6,382 nt of DNA from Pusillimonas sp. UBA6240 (lineage in GTDB: Bacteria > Pseudomonadota > Gammaproteobacteria > Burkholderiales > Burkholderiaceae_B). The DNA is taken from the NCBI GenBank assembly GCA_002441445.1, contig DJWC01000113.1, forward strand, positions 15,432 through 21,813, in the 5' to 3' direction. The notes beneath the pieces were generated by a model. The model was given only the letters and a program-made list of their open reading frames with translations, did not search any database and had not been told where the DNA came from. This document shows, piece by piece, positions 1 to 6,017 of this stretch. How positions within the stretch are numbered: position 1 is the first letter of the stretch; every line of letters begins with the position of its first letter. A program made the translations under genes and the position numbers.

Positions 1-1056
1 GAAGGCCACCGCCGCCGGGTCGCCGCCATCCTGGGCGATGACCGTCACGCCGTTGCGCTCGCCCCAGGCGATCAGCTGCTCGCGCGCCGCCGCCCGGAAG
101 GTGTCGCCCGCCGCCAGCAGGACCGAGGCGCCCTGGGCCTGGAAGGTGTGCGCCAGCTTGCCGATGGACGTGGTCTTGCCGGCGCCGTTCACCCCAGCGA
201 TCATCAGCACCAGCGGAGACGCCTTGCCCAGCGGGAACGGCTTTTCCAGAGGGGAGAGGTGTTCAGCCAGGATGTCGCGCAGTGCGGCCTTGACTTGCCC
301 GGCGTCTTCCAGCCTTTCCTTGCGTACCCGGGCGCGCAACTGGGTCAAAAGCTTCTCGGTCGCCTCCAGCCCCGCGTCGGCCATGATCAGCGCCGTTTCG
401 AGCTCTTCGAACAAGGCCTCGTCGACCTTGACGCCCACGAACAGCCCGCCCAGGCTTTGCCCGGTGCGCGACAGGCCTTTTTTCAATCGGGCCAGCCATG
501 ATCCTTTTTCCGGAGCCGGGACGGCGGCGGGCGCGGGCGCAGCCCCCGGCGGATCCGCTGGCGGCGTGGAAGCGGAGGAAGGGCTCGCGTCCCGCGCGGC
601 GCTTCCGGTGCTTGCAACAGGGGCGCCCGCAGCAGGAGCGCCAGCGGAAGAAGCCGGCGCAGCCGGATATTGCGGCGACGGCGCGGGCATCGGTGCCGCA
701 GGCCAGGTGGCGGGCGCCGCTTCGGCGGCGCCAGTTCCAGCGGCGCCGGCTGGGCAAGCGCCGGCTTGTGCGGGGCCAGCTTGCACGGCATCAGCCCGGG
801 CGACGGACGCATCATGGTCCCCGCCGCTCGCGGGCGCGCCTGCCGCAGCGCTTTCAGCGGCTGCTCTAGCTGCGGCTGCCGCTTTGGCTCCAGCTTCAGC
901 GGCTGCTTCGGCTTCGGCTGCTTCGGTTTCGGCCGGCGTTTCAGCTTCGCCGGCGGCCAGCCCTTCGGCTTCGGGCGGCACGGCGCCGGGCGGCCGCTCG
1001 GCGTGCCCGTCTTCCTTCGAGGGAATGGGCTTTTTTCTCTTGAGAAAACTGAACAT
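1..1056 (-). CDS. ftsY: Signal recognition particle receptor FtsY (partial, N-terminal 352 codons)
   Basis: FtsY is the membrane-associated SRP receptor GTPase that docks ribosome-SRP complexes at the Sec translocon. The frame was read from the reverse complement: it opens with MFSFLKRKK, a typical FtsY start, and runs off the left edge without a stop. Residues about 20-180 form a low-complexity Ala/Pro/Gly-rich A domain. Residues 185-206 (GSWLARLKKGLSRTG...) match the amphipathic membrane-targeting helix at the start of the N domain. The helical N domain extends to about residue 275. The G domain then shows the P-loop GVNGAGKTTSIGKLA (Lys294) and DTFRAAAREQL (318-328). The later GTPase motifs (DTAGR, TKxDG) lie outside the window. 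No clear Shine-Dalgarno precedes the ATG, but no other start preserves the conserved N-terminus. It is divergent from rsmD, a common betaproteobacterial arrangement. Identity is secure from the P-loop and DTFRAA box; only the C-terminal third or so is unseen. Confidence 0.96.
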   Translation of the reverse strand, partial: MFSFLKRKKPIPSKEDGHAERPPGAVPPEAEGLAAGEAETPAETEAAEAEAAAEAGAKAAAAARAAAESAAAGAPASGGDHDASVARADAVQAGPAQAGACPAGAAGTGAAEAAPATWPAAPMPAPSPQYPAAPASSAGAPAAGAPVASTGSAARDASPSSASTPPADPPGAAPAPAAVPAPEKGSWLARLKKGLSRTGQSLGGLFVGVKVDEALFEELETALIMADAGLEATEKLLTQLRARVRKERLEDAGQVKAALRDILAEHLSPLEKPFPLGKASPLVLMIAGVNGAGKTTSIGKLAHTFQAQGASVLLAAGDTFRAAAREQLIAWGERNGVTVIAQDGGDPAAVAF

Positions 1057-1116
1057 ATACGATTTACACTATTCGGCTATTTTGGCCTCTTGCACGGAAG
1101 GACGTCCCACTCGCAC
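1057..1116. promoter_or_regulatory. Divergent ftsY/rsmD promoter region
   Basis: This 60-bp gap is AT-richer than its surroundings and must carry the start signals for both divergent genes, unless ftsY is transcribed from further inside rsmD. For rsmD, TACACT (1065-1070) is a plausible -10 box; TTGAGA (1040-1045, inside ftsY) is a possible -35 but at a loose 19-bp spacing. No convincing box pair was found for ftsY on the minus strand. The assignment rests on position and base composition rather than on a strong consensus. Confidence 0.35.
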
Positions 1117-1692
1117 ATGAAGAAGCACGTAGTCCGTATTGTAGGCGGTGATTACCGCAAAACACCCATAACAGTCCTGGATGCCCCCGGCCTGCGGCCG
1201 ACGCCGGACCGCGTGCGGGAAACGCTGTTCAACTGGCTGCACCATTTCTGGGGCGGGCGCTTCGACGACAAGCGGGTACTGGACTTGTTCGCGGGCACCG
1301 GAGCGCTGGGCTTCGAAGCCGCTTCGCGAGGGGCAGCCCATGTGCAAATGGTCGAAAGCAACCCCGCAGCCGTGGCCGCGCTGCGCGCCCTGCGCACTCG
1401 CCTGAACGCCCAGACCGTGCGCATACACGCGGGCGATGCCGGCATGGTGCTCAAGCGCCTGAACGGCCGCGTCTTCGACCTCGTCATGCTGGATCCCCCC
1501 TTCGGCCAGGGCTGGCTGGAACGCTTATGGGAAGCCCTGCCGCCTATACTCGCCCCGGACGGCCTGTTGTATATTGAAGCGGAAGCGCCGGTCCAGATAC
1601 CGGCGGGTTTCGAGGTCCTGCGGCAATCCCGGGCCGGGAATGTGCATTTTCATCTGCTGCGGATTTGCTGCAATGCAAAAAACATAGAATAA
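1117..1692 (+). CDS. rsmD: 16S rRNA (guanine(966)-N(2))-methyltransferase RsmD
   Basis: RsmD uses S-adenosylmethionine to methylate N2 of G966 in the 30S subunit. The 191-residue product has the family N-terminus VRIVGG (residues 6-11) followed by RPTPDRVRETLFNWL (27-41), the SAM-binding motif I DLFAGTGALG (56-65), the acidic motif II residue in VESN, and the catalytic DPPF (126-129), the N-methyltransferase (N/D)PP(Y/F) signature. The length fits the family (about 190-200 aa). The frame stays open upstream to 670, but that part is antisense to ftsY and looks nothing like RsmD, so the ATG at 1117 is chosen. A GGAAGGA (1096-1102) lies 14 nt upstream, a rather long spacing; an in-frame TTG at 1090 is a less likely alternative. 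coaD follows 95 bp downstream, a frequent pairing. The C-terminal tail (ICCNAKNIE) is short and unremarkable. Confidence 0.94.
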   Translation: MKKHVVRIVGGDYRKTPITVLDAPGLRPTPDRVRETLFNWLHHFWGGRFDDKRVLDLFAGTGALGFEAASRGAAHVQMVESNPAAVAALRALRTRLNAQTVRIHAGDAGMVLKRLNGRVFDLVMLDPPFGQGWLERLWEALPPILAPDGLLYIEAEAPVQIPAGFEVLRQSRAGNVHFHLLRICCNAKNIE

Positions 1693-1708
1693 TTCAGAAA
1701 AAAGAGAA

Positions 1709-1714
1709 TACAAT
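1709..1714 (+). promoter_or_regulatory. coaD: Possible -10 box upstream of coaD
   Basis: TACAAT differs from the sigma-70 -10 consensus at one position and lies in a short AT-rich patch (about 1673-1716) just after the rsmD stop. No good -35 hexamer is seen 16-18 bp upstream. coaD may therefore have its own weak promoter in addition to read-through from rsmD, but this is a single-box match. Confidence 0.25.
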
Positions 1715-1787
1715 CCGCCGGCGCGGGCCGGTCCACTGCCCCACGCCCCGGGCGCCACTCCAACGCTTTTGAAACTCGGAATTTTGC

Positions 1788-2300
1788 ATGATTACTGCAG
1801 TCTATCCCGGAACGTTCGATCCCCTTACACGCGGCCACGAGGACCTGGTGCGCCGCGCCGCCGGCTTGTTCGACCATGTCGTCGTGGGTGTTGCGCACAG
1901 TCAAGCCAAAAGGCCTTTCTTTACCGTCCAGGAGCGGGTGGAGATCGCCCGTGAAGTGTTGGGCCACTACCCGAACGTGGAGGTCAAAAGCTTCGCCGGC
2001 CTGCTCAAGGATTTCGTGCGCGAACAGAATGGCCGCGTCATCGTGCGGGGCCTGCGCGCCGTGTCCGATTTCGAATATGAATTCCAGATGGCCGGCATGA
2101 ATCGCCATCTGCTGCCCGAGGTCGAGACGCTCTTCATGACGCCTTCGGACCAATACCAGTTCATTTCCGGCACCATTGTGCGCGAGATCGCCATACTGGG
2201 CGGCGATGTCGGGAAATTCGTCTTCCCCTCGGTCGAGCGCTGGCTGCACAGCAAGGCCAAGACGTTGCGCGAAGAACAGGAACATAGCCGGCAGGGATAA
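1788..2300 (+). CDS. coaD: Phosphopantetheine adenylyltransferase (PPAT) CoaD
   Basis: CoaD transfers AMP from ATP to 4'-phosphopantetheine, giving dephospho-CoA, the penultimate step of coenzyme A synthesis in the cytosol. The 170-residue product begins ITAVYPGTFDPLTRGHEDL, containing the nucleotidyltransferase (T/H)xGH motif as T14-R-G-H17. It continues with the RGLRAVSDFEYEFQMA segment (R87, R90) that contacts nucleotide and pantetheine, and with ISGTIVRE (126-133), equivalent to the ISSTxVRE motif of the ATP site. Length (usually 155-170 aa) and motif order match the family, so the protein looks intact and active. The start is fixed by the conserved beta-strand immediately after the Met. 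The Shine-Dalgarno is weak (GGA at 1778-1780, 7 nt upstream), perhaps helped by read-through translation or by the A/T-rich spacer. It follows rsmD and precedes a strong stem-loop at 2336-2369. Confidence 0.96.
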   Translation: MITAVYPGTFDPLTRGHEDLVRRAAGLFDHVVVGVAHSQAKRPFFTVQERVEIAREVLGHYPNVEVKSFAGLLKDFVREQNGRVIVRGLRAVSDFEYEFQMAGMNRHLLPEVETLFMTPSDQYQFISGTIVREIAILGGDVGKFVFPSVERWLHSKAKTLREEQEHSRQG

Positions 2301-2335
2301 TCCGGCGTCGCCCCGCAAACTGGATTACACTGGCC

Positions 2336-2369
2336 GAAGGCTGTCGCGCCCCCGGGCGCGGCAGCCTTC
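2336..2369 (+). terminator. Strong GC-rich stem-loop after coaD, terminator-like
   Basis: The left arm (GAAGGCTG, T2344, CGCGCCC) pairs with the right arm (GGGCGCG, G2361, CAGCCTTC). This gives a stem of about 15-16 bp with a single U-G wobble and a very tight C-rich loop around 2351-2354. It starts 35 nt after the coaD stop codon. Only a short T-run follows (CGCTTTGC, 2370-2377), so as an intrinsic terminator it has an excellent stem but a poor U-tract. Alternatively it is an mRNA 3'-end stabiliser for coaD, or, if transcription of the ferredoxin gene starts at the TACACT at 2326-2331, part of its 5' leader. Confidence 0.55.
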
Positions 2370-2442
2370 CGCTTTGCAACTGTATGTATGGCCTCGCCCG
2401 GCCGCGCGCGCCTCGGCGCCTGCGTTCGGGCCCACGGCCATT

Positions 2443-2460
2443 GCGCCGCCCCGGCGGCGC
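2443..2460 (+). repeat. Perfect 8-bp inverted repeat abutting the ferredoxin RBS
   Basis: GCGCCGCC (2443-2450) and GGCGGCGC (2453-2460) are perfect reverse complements separated by CC. They would form a GC-only hairpin of 7-8 bp in RNA. The repeat ends one base before the AAGGGA Shine-Dalgarno of the ferredoxin gene (2462-2467). It could leave the site exposed as single-stranded RNA or hinder ribosome loading. In GC-rich DNA short repeats of this kind also arise by chance, so a role is unproven. Confidence 0.4.
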
Positions 2461-2461
2461 T

Positions 2462-2470
2462 AAGGGAAGA
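2462..2470 (+). promoter_or_regulatory. Shine-Dalgarno that fixes the ferredoxin start
   Basis: AAGGGAAGA is the best ribosome binding site seen in the window. It lies about 7-10 nt before the ATG at 2478. The ferredoxin frame is open upstream to an ATG at 2388, but that longer form would add 30 Arg/Ala-rich residues unlike any ferredoxin, so this site decides the shorter start. Confidence 0.75.
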
Positions 2471-2477
2471 AATCATC

Positions 2478-2732
2478 ATGGCGCTGCGCATTACCGACGA
2501 ATGCATCAATTGCGACGTCTGCGAGCCTCAATGCCCAAACAATGCCATCTACATGGGCCCCGAGATCTACGAAATCAATCCCGCGCTATGCACGGAATGC
2601 GTCGGACACTTCGACGAACCGCAATGCCAGGTCGTCTGCCCGGTGGAATGCATCGTTTTTGACCTGGACCACCCCGAGGACCACGACGCCCTGCTCGCCA
2701 AATACAAGCGGCTGACGGCCGCGGAAGGCTGA
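2478..2732 (+). CDS. yfhL: YfhL/Alvin-type 2[4Fe-4S] ferredoxin
   Basis: This is a small cytosolic electron carrier of 84 residues holding two [4Fe-4S] clusters. The first cluster motif is C9-x2-C12-x2-C15-x3-C19-P. The second has C38-x2-C41, an eight-residue insertion (VGHFDEPQ), then C50-x3-C54-P, with an extra Cys at 58. The insertion, the ninth Cys and the extended acidic C-terminal tail (DLDHPEDHDALLAKYKRL) are hallmarks of the Allochromatium vinosum-type ferredoxins, which include E. coli YfhL and the Pseudomonas ferredoxin encoded beside coaD. The same coaD neighbourhood here supports the assignment. These ferredoxins have very low-potential clusters; their physiological partner is generally not known. 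A good Shine-Dalgarno precedes the ATG. The gene ends 22 bp from the convergent MOSC-like gene. The family call is firm; the symbol is given by family resemblance. Confidence 0.93.
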   Translation: MALRITDECINCDVCEPQCPNNAIYMGPEIYEINPALCTECVGHFDEPQCQVVCPVECIVFDLDHPEDHDALLAKYKRLTAAEG

Positions 2733-2754
2733 TCGCGCAGCCGGGGGCGCAGGC

Positions 2755-3144
2755 TCAAAGTTCAGGCCAAAGCACGCGCCCCGCATCGGGATGCACTTTG
2801 ACCAGGCGGCAAGGCCTGTTCAGGAAATTCGAGAACCAGGCCGCCGCCAGATCGCCTTCATCCACGACGTCGATTCGCTGCCGGCCTATCTCGGCCTGGC
2901 GCCGGACGCTGTCGTCGTCTTCAATGACGTCCAGGGGAATGTCCAGGCGCAGCATGCCCGGAGCGCGCAGCACCAGGAAGCCCAGCCCGACCTGTACCTG
3001 GACGTCCGCCAGCCTTTCGCAATGGCCTTGCGCGAGCCAGCGGCCGCCGTCGTCGATGACGAGCCAGCGCTTGTCGTAAGCGGCGGCATCGGGGTTGGCC
3101 GTGCCCTGGCAAGCGGCGACGGGGAAATAAATCGGCGTGGTCAT
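2755..3144 (-). CDS. MOSC N-terminal beta-barrel domain-like protein (129 aa)
   Basis: The product resembles the N-terminal domain of MOSC/mARC-type molybdenum-cofactor proteins. FPVAACQG (7-14) corresponds to the usual YPVKSCRG, YDKRWLVID (23-31) to the YDRRWMLVD strand, and WFSNFLNRPCRLVKV (about 101-115) to the end of the domain. The usual MOSC domain, which carries the Moco-binding Cys and would bring the length to about 270-290 aa, is absent: the frame stops after WPEL, against the end of the ferredoxin gene. It could be a real single-domain family or a remnant of a longer gene. Its ATG overlaps the TGA of the upstream AsmA-like gene (ATGA, 3144-3141), with AAGGA 11 nt before it, so the two are probably translationally coupled. 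The frame is open upstream to 3318, but that part overlaps the AsmA gene and is Arg-rich, so the start at 3144 is preferred. No enzymatic role can be assigned. Confidence 0.8.
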   Translation of the reverse strand: MTTPIYFPVAACQGTANPDAAAYDKRWLVIDDGGRWLAQGHCERLADVQVQVGLGFLVLRAPGMLRLDIPLDVIEDDDSVRRQAEIGRQRIDVVDEGDLAAAWFSNFLNRPCRLVKVHPDAGRVLWPEL

Positions 3145-5759
3145 TTTCCGAGCAATCCTTTGATGGCGTCGCCTATGCTTTTGACGGGATCGGCCGCTTT
3201 CTTGGGCGCATCGGGCGCGGCGGCGGGCTCCGGCGGCTTGCCTATCTGGGTGTTCAGCAGATCGATCAGGCCGCCGCGCACGGCGTCCTTGACGACCTTG
3301 CTGCCGATCTCCTTCCATTGCACCTGGTAGCCCAGCTTGTTGAAGGGGCCTGAAACACGCATGGGGACGGTCACGCCTTTCAGATCCGGCAGTTCCGCTT
3401 CCTGCTGACCCGCGGGCTTGGCGCCCGAGAGGCGCACATTGAGCATCAGATCCAGCTGGTCGTTGACCAGATCGACCGTGGCGGGCGTACCCTGGGTGAC
3501 ATGCAATAAAGGCGCCACGAGGTCGAGCTTCTTGACGGTGCCCTGCCCTTGGCTGAGCGCCACATCGACGTCCAGCGAAGTGAAATTCGTGCGGCGGCCC
3601 ATATCGAACTGGGTCAGCACATCGGGCAATTGCCCGCTGAACATATTGCGCACGACGTCGTTGACCTCGCGCAGTGTCTGCATGACGTCTATACCTTTTA
3701 TGGCGCCGTCGCGCACGCGCGCCTGCACTGCGCCAGACAAGCCGGCTTCCAGCGCCGCGGTGGTCTGGCCCTGGCTATTGAGCTTGATTTTCAGCGATCC
3801 CGTGCCCGCCAGCCGCTCTTCCTGCGCCAGATCGTGCAGGAAGAGGCCCAGCGCCAGGTTGTCCAGCGACATATCCGCCGCCACGGCGTTCTTCGAATCC
3901 GCGGTCACCGCGCCGCTCAGCCGCCCGTTGTAAAGATTGGCCTTGATGCCGTCGATGGACAGCTTGCCCTGCGCCGCCCGCAAATTGGCCGCGAAGTCGC
4001 TGGCCTGCAGATTCTGGATTTTCAGTTCGCCTATGGCGACCGTGCCCGTCAGATCCACTGAATCCAGGAAGGCGAAGTCCAGCTTGTCGGACTTGGCCTG
4101 GGGCTTGGCCGCGGGCTTGGGAGGCTCTTTGGGCGGCGCGGGCTGGGTTTCACCCGCTTTTTCCGCCGCCGGCGCCGCGGGGGCCGGTGGCGGTTTCGGC
4201 GGCGCCGGCGGCGGAAACAGCGTGTTGAAATCCAGCTTGTCGGCGGTGAGCCCGAACGCGACCTTGGGGCTTTTGAGCTGGGTGGCCTTTACCCGGAAGT
4301 CCAGCTTGCTGCCGCTGAGCACGGCGTTGAGTTCGCTGACCAGCTCATCCTTGAGCAAGTCCGCCTGCAGGCTGCCTATGAAAGGGAATTCAAAGCTGCC
4401 CCCGGGCAGCGCGGCATCTTCGATCCGCATGTCCCCTTTCATGGCGGACAGGCCGCCTTTTTCGGCGAATACATCCCAGTTGGCCGGCGAAGTCATCTTC
4501 AGCTGCAGCAGGCGCGCACCCTCTTTGAGCCCGCCGTCGATCTTGAGTTCTTTCAGTGTCAGCTTGCTGGCATTCCCGCCCAGGCCGCTCATGCCCAGGC
4601 TGATCCCCAGCACACTGCCCTTGCCGGTAAGCTTCACCGTACCCGACACTGGTTCGCCCTTGGCGGATTCCGGAGAAACCGCCAGATGCGGCGCATCGAA
4701 GGCGATATCGAAGGCCTGGTCCGGCATCGTGCCCTTGGCCCGATAAGCCAGCTTTTCCACCTGTAGCTCGGCCCGGCCGCGATCGACCTTCAACTGCGGC
4801 ACGACCAGGCTGGTATCCAGGCCCTTGATGGGCGTTGCGCCGCCTACTTCGCCCTGCATATTCAGTTCCAGCCCGCTGGCGCTGAACATTTGGGAAAAAG
4901 CGCTATAAGCGAGGTTGCCGCGCAATGCGACGGTCTTGGCCGAGAGCTCGCCCAGCTTGCCGGCGATGTGCAAGTTCAGTTTCTGGGCCGAATAGCTTTG
5001 CTGGTCCGGATTGAACCTGACCAGCGCCTGCCCATCGATATTGGCGTCGGCGACCGGGTAATCGCCGATCAGTTTGCCCTTCAGCGCCACGTCGAAGGCC
5101 TGATCGAAGGTCATGCGGCCCGTATTGACGTCCAGCTTGACGATACGCGCCACCGCGCCGGTCTTGTTGTCATAAAGATGGATTTCGCCGTTCTTCAGAT
5201 CCAGGCCGGCTATATCGATCCGGAAATCCGTGCCCGCCGGCTCTTGCGTATAGGCCACGGGCACGGCCTGTGCGCCGGCAACGCGCCCCAAAGGAAAAGC
5301 CGGCAGCGCCGGCAAGGCTGCGCCCACCAGCACGGGGCTGGGCAGCACGCCCCGCCCCTGGCGGGCGATCAGGTCGCGGAAATTGAAATTGCCGTGTTCG
5401 TCGCGCGTGATCCAGGCCTTGAAACCGGTGACCGCCACATGATCCACGACAAGCCGGTTGAACATCAGGGGCCAGATCGCCACGGCGAAGCGCGCGCTGT
5501 CGAGGGACGCAAACGTATCCGTGCCGTTCCGGTTCGATAGCGAAACGTCCCGCACGAACAAGCCTATGCGCGGAAACAGCGACAACTCGATATCACCTTT
5601 TATGGACAAACTGCGGTGATAGCGGTTATATACGATTTCCTCGAGCTTGCTTTTATAGGCATTGGGGTCGAACGTCAGGAGAAAGATCGCAATGCCCACG
5701 AAGGCGACGATCACCACCACGACGAGACTGATCAGTACCCGTTTGAACCAAACTTTCAT
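3141..5759 (-). CDS. AsmA family protein (872 aa)
   Basis: AsmA-family proteins are anchored in the inner membrane and extend a repetitive beta-rich, lipid-binding groove into the periplasm. Relatives (YhdP, TamB, YdbH) help move phospholipid to the outer membrane. The N-terminus is MKVWFKR followed by one transmembrane helix (about residues 8-29). Then comes the AsmA signature region: FDPNAYKSKLEEIVYNRYHRSLSIKGDIELSLFPRIG and a following VSLSNRNG strand. Many short amphipathic beta repeats follow. Residues about 515-556 are a Pro/Ala/Lys-rich linker between two KLDF elements, and the C-terminal part (about 560-830) fits the AsmA C-terminal domain. It is longer than E. coli AsmA (617 aa), partly because of the linker. 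AGAGG 6 nt before the ATG is a good RBS and supports this start. It overlaps the MOSC-like gene by four bases and is divergent from metY across 258 bp. Which AsmA paralogue it is cannot be decided here. Confidence 0.92.
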   Translation of the reverse strand: MKVWFKRVLISLVVVVIVAFVGIAIFLLTFDPNAYKSKLEEIVYNRYHRSLSIKGDIELSLFPRIGLFVRDVSLSNRNGTDTFASLDSARFAVAIWPLMFNRLVVDHVAVTGFKAWITRDEHGNFNFRDLIARQGRGVLPSPVLVGAALPALPAFPLGRVAGAQAVPVAYTQEPAGTDFRIDIAGLDLKNGEIHLYDNKTGAVARIVKLDVNTGRMTFDQAFDVALKGKLIGDYPVADANIDGQALVRFNPDQQSYSAQKLNLHIAGKLGELSAKTVALRGNLAYSAFSQMFSASGLELNMQGEVGGATPIKGLDTSLVVPQLKVDRGRAELQVEKLAYRAKGTMPDQAFDIAFDAPHLAVSPESAKGEPVSGTVKLTGKGSVLGISLGMSGLGGNASKLTLKELKIDGGLKEGARLLQLKMTSPANWDVFAEKGGLSAMKGDMRIEDAALPGGSFEFPFIGSLQADLLKDELVSELNAVLSGSKLDFRVKATQLKSPKVAFGLTADKLDFNTLFPPPAPPKPPPAPAAPAAEKAGETQPAPPKEPPKPAAKPQAKSDKLDFAFLDSVDLTGTVAIGELKIQNLQASDFAANLRAAQGKLSIDGIKANLYNGRLSGAVTADSKNAVAADMSLDNLALGLFLHDLAQEERLAGTGSLKIKLNSQGQTTAALEAGLSGAVQARVRDGAIKGIDVMQTLREVNDVVRNMFSGQLPDVLTQFDMGRRTNFTSLDVDVALSQGQGTVKKLDLVAPLLHVTQGTPATVDLVNDQLDLMLNVRLSGAKPAGQQEAELPDLKGVTVPMRVSGPFNKLGYQVQWKEIGSKVVKDAVRGGLIDLLNTQIGKPPEPAAAPDAPKKAADPVKSIGDAIKGLLGK

Positions 5760-6017
5760 TTCCGGCCTCTAGAACTGCGGGAGAGCCCCAAGTACTGCAT
5801 TACAACAAACGATAGAAATAGAATGCTAACCGATGTGGGCCCGCATGTTCAGCCACTGATTATTCATTACCATAACTTATATTGAAATCGGCCATGCATC
5901 TAAGCCCCTGGAGGCTTTACGCGGTACGATCATGTACATGCCGCTAACATATGAATACGACTTCGTCTCCCTTAACTCTTCATTAACTTACATACTTAAC
6001 CCTACATACCAAAAAAC
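5760..6017. promoter_or_regulatory. AT-rich divergent intergenic region between the asmA-like gene and metY
   Basis: These 258 bp are markedly AT-richer than the coding DNA (about 43% GC over 5821-6000) and have no credible gene on either strand. On the minus strand, AT-rich boxes near 5795-5825 and 5865-5885 could serve the asmA-like gene; none is a clean -35/-10 pair. On the plus strand TTGAAA (5882-5887) is -35-like but has no -10 at the right distance, and TAACAT (5945-5950) is a weak -10. There is also a small hairpin (AAGCC/GGCTT, 5902-5917), the 10-bp palindrome CATGTACATG (5931-5940), and the G-free leader just before metY. I see no recognisable SAM or SAH riboswitch. Confidence 0.5.
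5931..5940. promoter_or_regulatory. CATGTACATG palindrome upstream of metY
   Basis: A perfect 10-bp palindrome lies 77 bp before the metY ATG in the divergent region. Such symmetric sites can be operators for dimeric regulators. A GCGG/CCGC pair flanks it (5921-5924 and 5941-5944) but is not centred on it. It does not match the MetR consensus TGAA-N5-TTCA, so no regulator is proposed. Confidence 0.25.

Noticed and set aside
670..1116. N-terminal extension of the RsmD frame
   Set aside because: It overlaps ftsY antisense, is Arg/Gly/Phe-rich, and RsmD normally starts just before the VRIVGG strand, as at 1117.
38..1120. A 360-aa open frame on the plus strand
   Set aside because: It is antisense to ftsY, whose P-loop and DTFRAA motifs are unmistakable on the other strand. 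The plus-strand translation is Ala/Ser-rich low complexity with no family features, as expected from GC-rich DNA.
1718..1731. Small inverted repeat CCGGC-GCGG-GCCGG between rsmD and coaD as a terminator
   Set aside because: It is a five-bp GC stem with no T-run, easily expected by chance in this base composition.
1650..2318. A 222-aa open frame on the minus strand over coaD
   Set aside because: It is the shadow of coaD and the rsmD end; all recognisable motifs are on the plus strand.
2388..2477. Longer ferredoxin start adding 30 residues
   Set aside because: The added residues are Arg/Ala-rich, contain the GC hairpin, and would bypass the strong Shine-Dalgarno placed correctly for the ATG at 2478.
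3145..3318. Upstream extension of the MOSC-like frame
   Set aside because: It lies inside the AsmA-like gene, is highly Arg-rich, and the MOSC_N signature begins right after the Met at 3144.
2791..3330. Plus-strand 179-aa open frame across the MOSC-like gene and the asmA end
   Set aside because: It is antisense to two better supported genes and shows no recognisable domain.
3937..4746. Plus-strand 269-aa open frame inside the AsmA-like gene
   Set aside because: It has Ser/Ala/Pro/Leu-rich shadow composition, opposite an intact 872-aa AsmA-family protein. The same holds for the open frames at 3418-4061 and 4890-5540.
5760..6017. SAM or SAH riboswitch upstream of metY
   Set aside because: The leader nearest metY is G-free and cannot form the required helices; the only local stem is 5 bp and nothing resembles a known riboswitch core.
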